From positions 310,001 through 374,000 of the forward strand of contig NZ_JANDBD010000002.1 in the NCBI RefSeq assembly GCF_024320865.1: a stretch of 64,000 nucleotides of DNA. Reading direction: 5' to 3'. Of the stretch, positions 48,381 to 57,552 are shown piece by piece (position 1 is the stretch's first letter; the number at the start of each line of letters is the position of its first letter). The position numbers and the translations under genes are program-made. The notes under the pieces are model-generated. The model ran no database searches. It was not told where the DNA came from and worked only from the letters and a program-made list of their open reading frames with translations. Source of the stretch: Mycolicibacterium arenosum. GTDB taxonomy: Bacteria; Actinomycetota; Actinomycetes; Mycobacteriales; Mycobacteriaceae.

Positions 48381-49640
48381 GTGGGCGGTTTCTTCGCCGA
48401 CACCACGCCGCTGCGGACGCCGGACTTCCGCCGACTCTGGGTCGCGGGCATCCCGACCGTCATCGGGGCGAACCTCACGATCTTCGCGGTCCCGGTCCAG
48501 CTGTACGCGCTGACGCAGAACTCGGCGTACGTCGGGCTGTCCGGGATCTTCGCGCTCGTTCCCCTGATCGTCTTCGGCCTGTGGGGCGGCGCGCTGGCCG
48601 ACGCGATGGACCGCCGCGTCCTGCTGATCATCGCCTCGATCGGCCTGGCGGTGTCGTCGGTGTTCCTCTGGTTGCAGGCGGCGCTGGCGCTGAACAACGT
48701 GTGGGCGGTGCTGTGTCTGCTGTCGGTCCAGCAGGCGTTCTACGCGATCAACGCGCCCACCCGCGCCGCGGCGATCCCGCGCATGCTGCCCGGCGAACAG
48801 GTGGCCGCGGCGAACTCGCTCAACATCACGGTGATGCAGTTCGGCGCCATCGTCGGGCCGCTGCTGGCCGGCGTGCTGCTGCGCTGGGTGGATCTGTCGA
48901 CGCTCTACGCCATCGACGCGGTGACGTGCATCCTCCCGATCTGGGCGACGTTCAGGCTGTCGCCCATCCCGCCGACGGCCACCGAGACGGTCCGCAGCAA
49001 GTACGGTGTCGCGGCCGTGTGGGACGGGTTCCGGTACCTGGCCGGGAACAAGGTCGTGCTGATGTCGTTCGTCGTCGATCTGATCGCGATGATCGCGGGC
49101 ATGCCGCGCGCGCTGTTCCCGCAGATGGCGCACGAGAACTTCGGCGGGCCCGTGGAGGGCGGCACGACGATGGCGCTGCTGGCCGCGGCGATCTCGGTGG
49201 GCGCGGTGGCGGGCGGGGTGTTCTCGGGCTGGTTGCCGCGCGTCCGGCGACAGGGCCTCGCGGTCGTCGTCGCCATCCTGGTGTGGGGCGTCGCGATGAT
49301 CGGGTTCGGTCTCGCCGCGGGCTTCGCGGACGGTCGGGCGGGGACGCTGCTGTGGGTCGCCTTGGCGTTCCTGGCGGTGGGTGGCGCGGCGGACATGGTC
49401 TCGTCGGCCTTTCGCAACACGATCCTGCAGCAGGCGGCCTCCGACGACCTCCGTGGCCGGCTTCAGGGCGTCTTCACCGTGGTCGTCGCGGGTGGCCCGC
49501 GACTCGCCGACGCGGTGCACGGCGCCGCCGCCGCCGCGGTGGGCACGACGGTCGCCGCAGCGGGTGGCGGCGGGTTGGTCGTCGTCGGCGTGATCATCGC
49601 CACAGTCGCTGTGCCGGCGTTCATTCGCTATCGCGTGTGA
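48381..49640 (+). CDS. MFS exporter (EntS-like)
   Basis: 419 residues, about 12 transmembrane helices. The pattern TPDFRRLWVAGIPTVIGANLTIFAVPVQLYALT and GLWGGALADAMDRRVLL is typical of the EntS/enterobactin-exporter-like MFS group. GTG start 2 bp after the pdxH stop. Substrate unknown; it could be a siderophore, drug or metabolite. Confidence 0.88.
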   Translation: MGGFFADTTPLRTPDFRRLWVAGIPTVIGANLTIFAVPVQLYALTQNSAYVGLSGIFALVPLIVFGLWGGALADAMDRRVLLIIASIGLAVSSVFLWLQAALALNNVWAVLCLLSVQQAFYAINAPTRAAAIPRMLPGEQVAAANSLNITVMQFGAIVGPLLAGVLLRWVDLSTLYAIDAVTCILPIWATFRLSPIPPTATETVRSKYGVAAVWDGFRYLAGNKVVLMSFVVDLIAMIAGMPRALFPQMAHENFGGPVEGGTTMALLAAAISVGAVAGGVFSGWLPRVRRQGLAVVVAILVWGVAMIGFGLAAGFADGRAGTLLWVALAFLAVGGAADMVSSAFRNTILQQAASDDLRGRLQGVFTVVVAGGPRLADAVHGAAAAAVGTTVAAAGGGGLVVVGVIIATVAVPAFIRYRV

Positions 49641-49721
49641 ACGCGTTACCTCCTGTGCAGGCGGGTTAACATCGGCTCATGGGCGTCGAACCGGTTTCGC
49701 AGCTCACGCACGAGACGGTGC

Positions 49722-50417
49722 ATGCCTGACATCGCGCCGTCCGGTATCAGGGAGCGCAAGAAGCTTCGCACCCGAGAGGCCCTGATCGACGCCGCGGCCA
49801 CGCTGTGCCTGCAGAGGGGTTTCGACCACACCACCGTCGAGCAGATCGCGGCCGCCGCCGACGTGTCGACACGGACGTTCAGCCGGTACTTCCCGACGAA
49901 GGAGTCGGTGGTCGTCGCGATGACCGGGGACATGGACCGCTACCTCGCCGCGGCCCTCGCCGCGCAGTCGTCCGGGATCACCGAGTACGAGGCGCTGCTG
50001 CGGGCCCACCTCGAGGTGTTCAAACCGGACGCCGACTACCGGACGCCCGGCTTCACGCGCATGGCCGTGCTCATCCAGATCATCAACAACGCCGAGTCGC
50101 TGCGCTCGTCGGCGTTCCTGCACCAGCGCGGGGTGCAGGAGCGCGAGGCGTTCGTCGTGATGGGCAGGCGGATGGGCGTCGACGCCGACGATCCGGCCGT
50201 CCGGATGGTCGGCGACACCTGGACGGTGATCTTTGCGAACGCGTTCGCCGGGCTCGGGATGCCGGGGCACGAACCGCTGGAACCGCGCACCCTGTGCGAC
50301 CGCCTGCAGGCCCAGTACGACCTGTTCTGCCGAACGTGCAAACCCTGGAACGCGGCGGGCGGCCCCAACGGGAACCCCACGCAAGCGCCGCCGGTGGATA
50401 GCGACTACCTTCCCTAA
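49722..50417 (+). CDS. TetR-family regulator
   Basis: 231 residues. N-terminal TetR HTH ([44 protein letters not shown], residues 18-61) and a helical ligand domain. The FSRYF recognition-helix end is common in mycobacterial TetR proteins. It lies 81 bp after the EntS-like gene and 58 bp before gltA2. Targets unknown. Confidence 0.9.
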   Translation: MPDIAPSGIRERKKLRTREALIDAAATLCLQRGFDHTTVEQIAAAADVSTRTFSRYFPTKESVVVAMTGDMDRYLAAALAAQSSGITEYEALLRAHLEVFKPDADYRTPGFTRMAVLIQIINNAESLRSSAFLHQRGVQEREAFVVMGRRMGVDADDPAVRMVGDTWTVIFANAFAGLGMPGHEPLEPRTLCDRLQAQYDLFCRTCKPWNAAGGPNGNPTQAPPVDSDYLP

Positions 50418-50475
50418 GTGACGGACAGCCAGCCCGACGAACACTGTCCCCAGGACAACCGCAGAAGGGGTTAAC

Positions 50476-51777
50476 GTGCCCGACAACTCCACTCCCGCCG
50501 AGGTCGCGTCGCTCCGCTACCCCGGTGGTGAGATCGATCTTGAGATCGTCAAGGCGACTGAGGGATCGGACGGTATCGCGTTGGGCCCGCTCCTCGCGAA
50601 GACGGGTTACACGACGTTCGACGGCGGCTTCGTCAACACGTCGTCGACCAAGAGTGCGATCACCTACATCGACGGCGACGCGGGCATCCTGCGCTACCGC
50701 GGCTACCCGATCGAGCAACTGGCCGAGAAGTCGACGTTCATCGAGGTCAGTTACCTGCTCATCTACGGCGAGCTGCCGACCGCCGACCAGCTGGCGACGT
50801 TCACCAACCTGATTCAGCGGCACACCCTGCTGCACGAGGACCTCAAGCGCTTCTTCGACGGGTTCCCCCGCAACGCGCATCCGATGCCGGTGCTGTCTTC
50901 CGCGGTCAACGCGCTCAGCGCGTACTACCAGGATTCGCTGGATCCGCTGGACCGCAAGCAGGTCGAGCTGTCGACGATCCGCCTGCTGGCCAAGCTGCCG
51001 ACCATCGCGGCGTACGCCTACAAGAAGTCCGAGGGGCAGCCGTTCCTCTACCCGGACAACTCGCTGACGCTGGTCGAGAACTTCCTCCGGATGACGTTCG
51101 GCTTCCCGGCTGAGCCCTACGAGGTCGATCCGGAGATCGTCCGCGCGCTGGACATGCTGCTGATCCTGCACGCCGATCACGAGCAGAACTGCTCGACGTC
51201 GACGGTGCGACTCGTCGGGTCGTCGCAGGCCAACCTGTTCACGTCGATCTCCGGAGGCATCAACGCGCTGTGGGGCCCGCTGCACGGCGGCGCCAACCAG
51301 GCGGTGCTGGAGATGCTCACCAAGATCCGCGACGGTGGCGACGACGTCGAGACCTTCGTCAAGAAGGTCAAGAACCGCGAGGACGGCGTGAAGCTCATGG
51401 GCTTCGGGCACCGGGTCTACAAGAACTACGACCCCCGCGCGCGGATCGTCAAGGAGCAGGCCGACAAGATCCTCGCCAAGCTCGGCGTCGAGGATCCGCT
51501 GCTCGACATCGCCAAGCAGCTCGAGGAGATCGCGCTGACCGACGACTTCTTCGTCGAGCGCAAGCTCTACCCGAACGTCGACTACTACACCGGCGTGATC
51601 TACCGGGCGATGGGCTTCCCGACCCGCATGTTCACCGTGCTGTTCGCGCTCGGCCGGCTGCCCGGCTGGATCGCGCACTGGCAGGAGATGCACTCCGAGC
51701 CGAGCAAGATCGGCCGCCCGCGTCAGGTCTACACGGGCTACACCGAACGCGACTACGCCGACCTCGACGCCCGCTAG
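50476..51777 (+). CDS. gltA2: Citrate synthase GltA2
   Basis: Main TCA-cycle citrate synthase. 433 residues: type II layout with an N-terminal beta-rich domain ([20 protein letters not shown]), then [39 protein letters not shown] (catalytic His), [15 protein letters not shown] and [20 protein letters not shown] start at 50476 with AGAAGGGG just upstream. Matches Rv0896 (431 residues). Confidence 0.97.
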   Translation: MPDNSTPAEVASLRYPGGEIDLEIVKATEGSDGIALGPLLAKTGYTTFDGGFVNTSSTKSAITYIDGDAGILRYRGYPIEQLAEKSTFIEVSYLLIYGELPTADQLATFTNLIQRHTLLHEDLKRFFDGFPRNAHPMPVLSSAVNALSAYYQDSLDPLDRKQVELSTIRLLAKLPTIAAYAYKKSEGQPFLYPDNSLTLVENFLRMTFGFPAEPYEVDPEIVRALDMLLILHADHEQNCSTSTVRLVGSSQANLFTSISGGINALWGPLHGGANQAVLEMLTKIRDGGDDVETFVKKVKNREDGVKLMGFGHRVYKNYDPRARIVKEQADKILAKLGVEDPLLDIAKQLEEIALTDDFFVERKLYPNVDYYTGVIYRAMGFPTRMFTVLFALGRLPGWIAHWQEMHSEPSKIGRPRQVYTGYTERDYADLDAR

Positions 51778-51835
51778 GTTTTCCGCCGTTCGCGCGTGCA
51801 CCCGCATGAGACCAAGCTCACCGCAAGGTCGTTTG

Positions 51836-51861
51836 CATTGATAATGATTGTAGTTTCACAA
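51836..51861. promoter_or_regulatory. AT-rich double inverted repeat before the MFS/MarR operon
   Basis: CATT-GAT-AATG followed at once by TTGT-AGTTTC-ACAA, in an unusually AT-rich patch just 7 bp before the MFS start. Likely promoter/operator of the operon; the MarR encoded downstream is the natural candidate to bind it. It also loosely resembles Zur/Fur boxes. Confidence 0.45.
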
Positions 51862-51868
51862 TGGTCGG

Positions 51869-53317
51869 GTGAACACGGCAGGAATGACCTCGCGGCGTAA
51901 AGCCGTCATCCTGGTCTCCTGCTGCCTGAGCCTGCTGATCGTGTCGATGGACGCGACGATCGTGAACGTCGCGATACCGGCCATCCGGTCGGATCTGCAC
52001 GCCTCGCCGTCACAGCTGCAGTGGGTCGTCGACGTCTACACGCTGGTGCTGGCGTCGCTACTGATCCTCGCGGGCGCGACGGGTGACCGCTTCGGCAGGC
52101 GGCGCGTGTTCCAGATCGGCCTGACGGTCTTCGCGATCGGCTCGCTGCTGTGCAGCCTCGCGCCGTCGATCGACATGCTGATCGCCGCCCGCTTCGTGCA
52201 GGGCATCGGTGGATCGATGATGAATCCCGTTGCCCTGTCGATCATCTCGCAGATCTTCACCGGCCGCGTGGAGCGCGCAAAGGCGCTCGGCATCTGGGGT
52301 GCCGTCGTCGGCATCTCGATGGCGCTCGGCCCGATCGTGGGCGGCCTGCTCATCGAGTACGTCGGCTGGCGGGCGGTGTTCTGGATCAACCTGCCGATCT
52401 GCGTGCTCGCCATCGCGCTGACCGCGATCTTCGTGCCGGAGAGCAAGTCCGCCACCATGCGGTCCATCGACCCCATCGGGCAACTGCTCGCCGTGACCTT
52501 CCTGTTCGGGGTCGTCTTCGCGCTCATCGAAGGCCCCGGTTACGGCTGGACGTCGCCGCTCGTTCTCGGGATCGCGGCGGTCGCCGCAGTCGCGTTCGTC
52601 GGCTTCCTCTACTACGAATCCCGGCGGCTCGACCCGTTCATCGACCTGCGCTTCTTCCGCAGCATCCCGTTCGCGTCGGCCACGGTGACGGCGGTCTCCG
52701 CGTTCGCGGCCTGGGGCGCCTTCCTGTTCGTGATGTCGCTCTACCTGCAGGGCGAGCGGCACTTCACCGCGATGCAGACGGGGCTGATCTACCTGCCGAT
52801 CGCCGTTGGCGCGCTGGTGTTCTCACCGCTGTCGGGCCGCCTGGTCGGCCGCTTCGGAGCTCGGCCGTCGCTGCTGAGCGCCGGGGTGCTGATCACCGCG
52901 GCATCGGTGTTGCTGACGTTCCGGACCGCGACGACGCCGGTGTGGCAGCTGCTGATCGTGTTCACCGTGTTCGGCATCGGCTTCTCGATGGTCAACGCCC
53001 CGGTGACCAACGCCGCCGTCAGCGGGATGCCGCTGGACCGGGCAGGCGCCGCGTCGGCGGTGACGTCGACCAGCAGACAGGTCGGCGTCAGCATCGGCGT
53101 GGCCCTGTGCGGTTCGCTGACCGGTGCGGCGCTGACGCAGGCCGACTCCGACTTCGGTACCGCCGCGCGGCCGCTGTGGTTCGCGTGTGTCGGGTGCGGG
53201 ATCGTCATCCTGGCCCTGGGCTGGTTCGCGACGTCGGCACGCGCGATCCGGTCGGCGGAACGGCTCGCGCCGCTGATCACGGGGCCGGACGTGCCGAAGG
53301 TGGCCGTCGATGTCTGA
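51869..53317 (+). CDS. DHA2-type (EmrB/QacA) multidrug exporter
   Basis: 482 residues, 14 predicted helices. Family motifs: SMDATIVNVAIPAIRSDL (motif D1), GATGDRFGRRRVF loop and LGPIVGGLLIEYVGWRAVFWINLP (motif C). A proton-driven exporter of drugs or amphipathic compounds. The GTG start at 51869 follows the AT-rich operator. The stop overlaps the MarR gene by 8 bp, so the repressor and pump are one operon. Confidence 0.92.
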   Translation: MNTAGMTSRRKAVILVSCCLSLLIVSMDATIVNVAIPAIRSDLHASPSQLQWVVDVYTLVLASLLILAGATGDRFGRRRVFQIGLTVFAIGSLLCSLAPSIDMLIAARFVQGIGGSMMNPVALSIISQIFTGRVERAKALGIWGAVVGISMALGPIVGGLLIEYVGWRAVFWINLPICVLAIALTAIFVPESKSATMRSIDPIGQLLAVTFLFGVVFALIEGPGYGWTSPLVLGIAAVAAVAFVGFLYYESRRLDPFIDLRFFRSIPFASATVTAVSAFAAWGAFLFVMSLYLQGERHFTAMQTGLIYLPIAVGALVFSPLSGRLVGRFGARPSLLSAGVLITAASVLLTFRTATTPVWQLLIVFTVFGIGFSMVNAPVTNAAVSGMPLDRAGAASAVTSTSRQVGVSIGVALCGSLTGAALTQADSDFGTAARPLWFACVGCGIVILALGWFATSARAIRSAERLAPLITGPDVPKVAVDV

Positions 53318-53729
53318 CGCCCGACTGGCCGACGACGTGTGGCGGACCATGGCCGCAGTCGTCTTCGACAACCGCGATGCATGGAAGCGCACCGTCATCG
53401 AGCACACCGGGCTGCCGTTCTCCCGCGTGCGGGTGCTGCGCAGGCTTGCGGCGCGGCCGATGACCGCCAAGGAGATCGCGAAGGCCGCGTCCATGGACGC
53501 TCCGGCCACCACGGTCGCGGTGAACGATCTGCAGGAGCGCGGTCTGGTGATCCGGGAAGCCGATCCCACGAACCGCCGGTCCAAGCTGATCTCGCTGACG
53601 GCCGCCGGCCGCGAACTGATCGACAGCATCTCTCGTCTCGACGACCCCGCGCCCGGCGTGATCGCCGAGTTGCCGGTGTCCGAATTACGCACGCTGCAAC
53701 GGATTCTCGGAAAGGTCCGACCCGGCTAG
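53310..53729 (+). CDS. MarR-family regulator of the adjacent exporter
   Basis: 139 residues. Winged helix: LPFSRVRVLRRLAARPMTAKEIAKAASMDAPATTVAVNDLQERGLVIR and the wing DPTNRRSKLISL. It overlaps the exporter gene end, the usual arrangement of a local repressor that responds to the pump's substrate. Ends convergent with the next gene, overlapping by 4 bp. Confidence 0.9.
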   Translation: MSDARLADDVWRTMAAVVFDNRDAWKRTVIEHTGLPFSRVRVLRRLAARPMTAKEIAKAASMDAPATTVAVNDLQERGLVIREADPTNRRSKLISLTAAGRELIDSISRLDDPAPGVIAELPVSELRTLQRILGKVRPG

Positions 53730-55285
53730 GTCTCCAGTACCGCCATGGCCGCGTTGTGGCCGCCGATCCCCGATACCGCGCCGCCGCGTCGCGAGCCGGA
53801 CCCGCACAGCAGGATGCGATCGTGCGCCGTGGCGACACCCCAGCGTCGCGCCGGCGTGTCCAGGGGGTCGTCATCCCCGGCGAACGGCCACTGCAGGGCG
53901 CCGTGGAAGATGTTGCCCGCCGTCATGCCCAGGGCGTCCTCGAGGTCGGCTGTCGTCTTGGTCTCGATGCACGGTTTGCCCTGCGCGTCGGTCATCACCA
54001 CGTCCTGAATCGGCTCGGCGAGAACCGAATTCAGCGAGGCGAGGACGGCGTCGGTGAGGCGGGACCGGGTCGCGTCGGGATCGCCCGCCGCCAGCGTGTG
54101 GGGGGTGTGCAACCCGAACACCGTCAGCGTCTGCGCCCCGGAGCGCTGTAACTCCTCGGACAGGATGCTGGGGTCGGTCAGTGAATGGCAGTAGATCTCA
54201 CACGGCAGCGGATCAGGCACCTCGCCGCGGCGTGCCGTCTCGTAGGCTCCGTCGAGTTGGGTCAGCGTCTCGTTGATGTGGAACGTGCCGCCGAACGCCT
54301 GCTCGGGTGCGATCGTCGAATCACGAAGGCGGGGAAGTCGTTTCAGCATCAGATTGACCTTCACCTGCGCGCCGGGAGCGGACTCGGGCGCGGGCTCGCC
54401 CAGGAGACCGGCGAGCACCGTCGGTGTCACGCCGGACAGCACGCGGTGCCCGTGCACGACGTTGTCGACGCCGCCGCGGCGGTATCGCACCTCGCCGTCC
54501 GGTGTCACCGCGTAGACCTCGGCGCCGGTGACGATGTCGGCGCCGTGGCTCGCTGCCGCCGCGGCCAGTGCCCCGCTGACGGCACCCATGCCGCCGATCG
54601 GGACGTCCCAGTCCCCGGTGCCGCCGCCGATCAGGTGGTACAGGAAGCAGACGTTCTGGCTCAGTGCGGGATCGTCGGTCCGCGCGAACGTCCCGATGAG
54701 CGCGTCGGTCGCCATGATGCCGCGCACCAGGTCGTGAGCGACGGCATCGGTGATCGCCGCGCCGATCGGCTGCCGGATGAGTTCCTCCCACGCGGTCGCG
54801 GCGTCGGCCGATTCGTCGGCGGTGACCAGGCGGCGGGCGTCGTCGGCCGTGCGCAGCGGTTGCAGCAGCGTCGGCCACAGCCGCCGGGTGACCAGCGAAC
54901 AGCGTCGGTAGAAGTCGTCGAATGCGGCCCTGTCCGCCCCCGCTCCGATGGTGTCGAACGAACCGCCGGGCCCGACCAGCAGTCCGGTGCGGCCGCCCGT
55001 CGCGGGATCCGGCGTGTACGAGGAGTACCGGCGGCTGGCCAGCCGCACCTGCGCGCCGAGGTCCTCGGCGATGCGCGCGGGCAGCAGGCTGACCAGATAG
55101 GAGTAGCGCGACAGACGCGCACCGACGCCGTCGAAGGCCTGCGCAGAAACCGCCGCGCCACCAACGTGTTCCAGGCGCTCGAGGACCAGCACCCGCCGCC
55201 CCGCCCGTGCGAGGTAGGCCGCCGCGACCAAGCCGTTGTGACCACCGCCGACGACGACGGCGTCGTAGCTCTCTGATGCCGTCAC
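53726..55285 (-). CDS. Phytoene-desaturase-like NAD(P)/FAD oxidoreductase (Rv0897c-like)
   Basis: 519 residues. Rossmann FAD site AVVVGGGHNGLVAAAYLARAG at residue 9, LVLERLEHVGGAAVS following, a catalytic middle domain, and the C-terminal FAD motif ILLCGSGSRRGGAVSGIGGHNAAMAVLE. It belongs to the carotenoid/phytoene dehydrogenase superfamily but substrate is unknown; no carotenoid genes are nearby. Confidence 0.9.
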   Translation of the reverse strand: MTASESYDAVVVGGGHNGLVAAAYLARAGRRVLVLERLEHVGGAAVSAQAFDGVGARLSRYSYLVSLLPARIAEDLGAQVRLASRRYSSYTPDPATGGRTGLLVGPGGSFDTIGAGADRAAFDDFYRRCSLVTRRLWPTLLQPLRTADDARRLVTADESADAATAWEELIRQPIGAAITDAVAHDLVRGIMATDALIGTFARTDDPALSQNVCFLYHLIGGGTGDWDVPIGGMGAVSGALAAAAASHGADIVTGAEVYAVTPDGEVRYRRGGVDNVVHGHRVLSGVTPTVLAGLLGEPAPESAPGAQVKVNLMLKRLPRLRDSTIAPEQAFGGTFHINETLTQLDGAYETARRGEVPDPLPCEIYCHSLTDPSILSEELQRSGAQTLTVFGLHTPHTLAAGDPDATRSRLTDAVLASLNSVLAEPIQDVVMTDAQGKPCIETKTTADLEDALGMTAGNIFHGALQWPFAGDDDPLDTPARRWGVATAHDRILLCGSGSRRGGAVSGIGGHNAAMAVLET

Positions 55286-55294
55286 GACGTCACG

Positions 55295-55543
55295 TCAGCC
55301 CAGATAGCCCTCGACCTGGTCGCCGGGGCGCGCGCTGGCCTGGTCCGGGTCCTGACCGGTTTCGCGCAACGCGCGACGCTGTCTCAGCAGGTCCCAGCAC
55401 TGGTCGAGCTGAACCTCCAGCGATTGCAGCCTCCGGTGCTCCTCGGTCTCGTCGACCTCGTGACGCTGCAGTTTGGCGCGCAGTTCGTGCTCTTCAGCGA
55501 CGAGCTGGTTGACCTGTTCGAGAATGTCGCGGTCCTTATCCAC
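55295..55543 (-). CDS. DUF2630 small coiled-coil protein (Rv0898c-like)
   Basis: 82 residues, mostly charged helix (EQVNQLVAEEHELRAKLQRH) that ends DPDQASARPGDQVEGYLG, the DUF2630 signature. GTG start at 55543 (VDKDRDILEQ). Function unknown. Lies 9 bp upstream of the oxidoreductase gene and is probably cotranscribed. Confidence 0.88.
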   Translation of the reverse strand: MDKDRDILEQVNQLVAEEHELRAKLQRHEVDETEEHRRLQSLEVQLDQCWDLLRQRRALRETGQDPDQASARPGDQVEGYLG

Positions 55544-55574
55544 CGCCCCAGTCTGCCCGACTACGGTGTACGTC

Positions 55575-55943
55575 GTGGCCAACGACAAGAAACCCGAGAT
55601 CGACTTCCCCGACGGTCCGGCACCCACCGAGCTCGTCATCGAAGATCTGGAGATCGGCGAGGGCGCCGAGGCAGTCGCCGGCGGCACCGTCACGGTGCAC
55701 TACGTCGGCGTCGAACACGACACCGGCGAGGAATTCGACAGTTCGTGGAACCGCGGCGAGTCCATCGAATTCCCGCTGCGCGGGCTGATCCAGGGCTGGC
55801 AGGACGGTATTCCGGGCATGAAGGTCGGCGGGCGGCGCAAGCTCACCATCCCGCCGGAGCAGGCCTACGGTCCGGCGGGTTCGGGGCACCAGTTGTCGGG
55901 CAAGACGCTGATCTTCGTCATCGACCTGCTCGACGCCCGGTAG
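55575..55943 (+). CDS. FKBP-type peptidyl-prolyl isomerase
   Basis: 122 residues, a single FKBP domain: VTVHYVGVEHDTGEEFDSSW, FPLRGLIQGWQDGIPGMKVG and RRKLTIPPEQAYG, with the aromatic binding-pocket residues conserved. No signal peptide, so cytoplasmic. GTG start at 55575. Ten bases before arfA. Confidence 0.95.
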   Translation: MANDKKPEIDFPDGPAPTELVIEDLEIGEGAEAVAGGTVTVHYVGVEHDTGEEFDSSWNRGESIEFPLRGLIQGWQDGIPGMKVGGRRKLTIPPEQAYGPAGSGHQLSGKTLIFVIDLLDAR

Positions 55944-55953
55944 GCCGCTTTCC

Positions 55954-56988
55954 ATGGCGGGTTCCGACAGGCGCGCCGAGTCCCGGTTCTACCGGCGGAT
56001 GCCCGGTCCGGGGTGGTTGTTTGCCTTCCTCGCAGTGCCCCTGCTGCTGGCGCTGATCGGGTGGGCGGGCCTGGGCCGAACCGGAACGACCTCCGATGCG
56101 CTGACGCTGCCGACGGTGAATCCGACGGCGACGATGAGCGAGACCGCCAGCGCGCCGACGCCGCCGTCGTCGACCGCCGCGGCTCCGCGGGGCGACTACC
56201 CGGCATGGTCAATCGTGCGCAGCGGCAACGGTTTCACGCTCACCGGCGAGGTAGCCGATGAGGAGACCAAGCGGGGCCTGATCGACACGCTCAAGCTGGT
56301 GCTGCCGGGTGCCTCGATCGTCGACGAGCTGAAGGTCACGCCCGGCGTTCGAACCCCCGACATCGGCGGTCTCGGTGGCCTGTTCAGTGCGGCGGTGGGA
56401 ATTCCGGACTTCAGCCTGAAGCTCGACGGCGGCACCGCGACGCTCACCGGTGTGGCGCCTGCGCAGCCGATCAAGGACAGTGCCGACACGTACGCGAAGG
56501 CCGCCTTCCCGGATGTCAACGTGGTCAACGACATCGAGGTATCGGCCGCCTCGCCGTCGGCCTCCGCGCCACCGCCGTCGGCCACCACCACTCAGGCTCG
56601 GCCACCTGCGCCTGCGCCGGGTGGGGCGTGCGCGTCACTGCAGGCCGATATCACCGGTCTGCTGAAGACGCCCATCACCTTCGTCACCAACGGCGCGACG
56701 CTCGCCGCGGAGTCGCAGCGCCTGGTCGGGCAGATCGCCGACAAGGTCAAGGGGTGTCCCGACGCCAAGCTGTCGGTCACCGGTCACACCGACGGGACGG
56801 GCAACGACGCGATCAACACCCCGCTGAGCGCCGGCCGGGCGAAGGCCGTCGCCGACGCGCTGGTCGCCGACGGCGTCCCCGCGGGCAACGTGACGTCCAG
56901 AGGGGTGGGCGCATCGGCCCCGATCGCCCCCGACGACACCGCCGAGGGCCGGGCCCAGAACCGGCGCGTCGAGATCACGGTCAACTGA
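55954..56988 (+). CDS. arfA: ArfA, BON-OmpA-type outer-layer protein
   Basis: 344 residues (M. tuberculosis Rv0899/OmpATb 326). One transmembrane anchor (WLFAFLAVPLLLALIGWAGL, about 23-42), a BON-type domain with two repeats (IVRSGNGFTLTGEVADEETK and LKLDGGTATLTGVAPAQ), a Pro/Ser-rich linker, and a C-terminal OmpA peptidoglycan-binding domain (LSVTGHTDGTGNDAIN, NRRVEITVN). In M. tuberculosis the arfABC operon supports ammonia release and acid adaptation. Confidence 0.95.
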   Translation: MAGSDRRAESRFYRRMPGPGWLFAFLAVPLLLALIGWAGLGRTGTTSDALTLPTVNPTATMSETASAPTPPSSTAAAPRGDYPAWSIVRSGNGFTLTGEVADEETKRGLIDTLKLVLPGASIVDELKVTPGVRTPDIGGLGGLFSAAVGIPDFSLKLDGGTATLTGVAPAQPIKDSADTYAKAAFPDVNVVNDIEVSAASPSASAPPPSATTTQARPPAPAPGGACASLQADITGLLKTPITFVTNGATLAAESQRLVGQIADKVKGCPDAKLSVTGHTDGTGNDAINTPLSAGRAKAVADALVADGVPAGNVTSRGVGASAPIAPDDTAEGRAQNRRVEITVN

Positions 56989-57000
56989 GGAGCGAACAGA

Positions 57001-57156
57001 GTGGACTTCTTCATCCAATGGGTGTGGTACGTGCTCGCGTTCCTGGTCGGCTCCCTGGTGGCGTGGGGTGTCACCGCCGCGACGATCAAACGCACCAGCG
57101 AGGACGAGGCGTTGGCCGACCTGTCCGGCTCGCGGGCGATCGGAGGCGAGCGATGA
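57001..57156 (+). CDS. arfB: ArfB, small membrane protein
   Basis: 51 residues from GTG 57001: a single transmembrane helix (WVWYVLAFLVGSLVAWGVTA) and a short charged tail ending SRAIGGER. Size and place match Rv0900 (50 residues). Stop overlaps the arfC ATG (ATGA). Confidence 0.92.
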   Translation: MDFFIQWVWYVLAFLVGSLVAWGVTAATIKRTSEDEALADLSGSRAIGGER

Positions 57157-57548
57157 CCTCGGTGAACTGGTACCTCGTCGCCCTGGCGTTCGTGCTGGGC
57201 GTGGCGTTGACGCTCGCCTTCATGATCCGACGGGTCCAGCACGAGGTCCCGGCGCCCGCCGGTGGGGGAGCCACGGCCGCCACGCTGACGGGATCGGTGA
57301 ACACGGCGAAGGCCGAGTCCGACGTCGACGCGCCGCATGGTCCGGGCTCGGCGAAGCCGGCCGCCGACGGCAGCGGGCCCGAGGGCTGGCTGGTCAAGGG
57401 CAACGAGGACTCGATGCTCTACCACTCGACGGAGAGCCCGTACTACGGACGGACCATCGCCGAGGTGTGGTTCCGCGACGTCGAAACCGCTGAGGCGGCG
57501 GGATTCAACCGATGGGACAGCGGAAAGTCGCAGCGCCCCAAGAAGTAA
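57153..57548 (+). CDS. arfC: ArfC, membrane-anchored accessory protein
   Basis: 131 residues: N-terminal helix (WYLVALAFVLGVALTLAFMI), a linker and a small C-terminal domain (GWLVKGNEDSMLYHSTESPY then AEVWFRDVETAEAAGFNRW) of the ArfC sunset-variant type, similar to domains that bind nucleic acid or act as small adaptors in other proteins. A longer frame reading into arfA is not used. Rv0901 counterpart. Confidence 0.92.
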   Translation: MTSVNWYLVALAFVLGVALTLAFMIRRVQHEVPAPAGGGATAATLTGSVNTAKAESDVDAPHGPGSAKPAADGSGPEGWLVKGNEDSMLYHSTESPYYGRTIAEVWFRDVETAEAAGFNRWDSGKSQRPKK

Positions 57549-57552
57549 CGCG

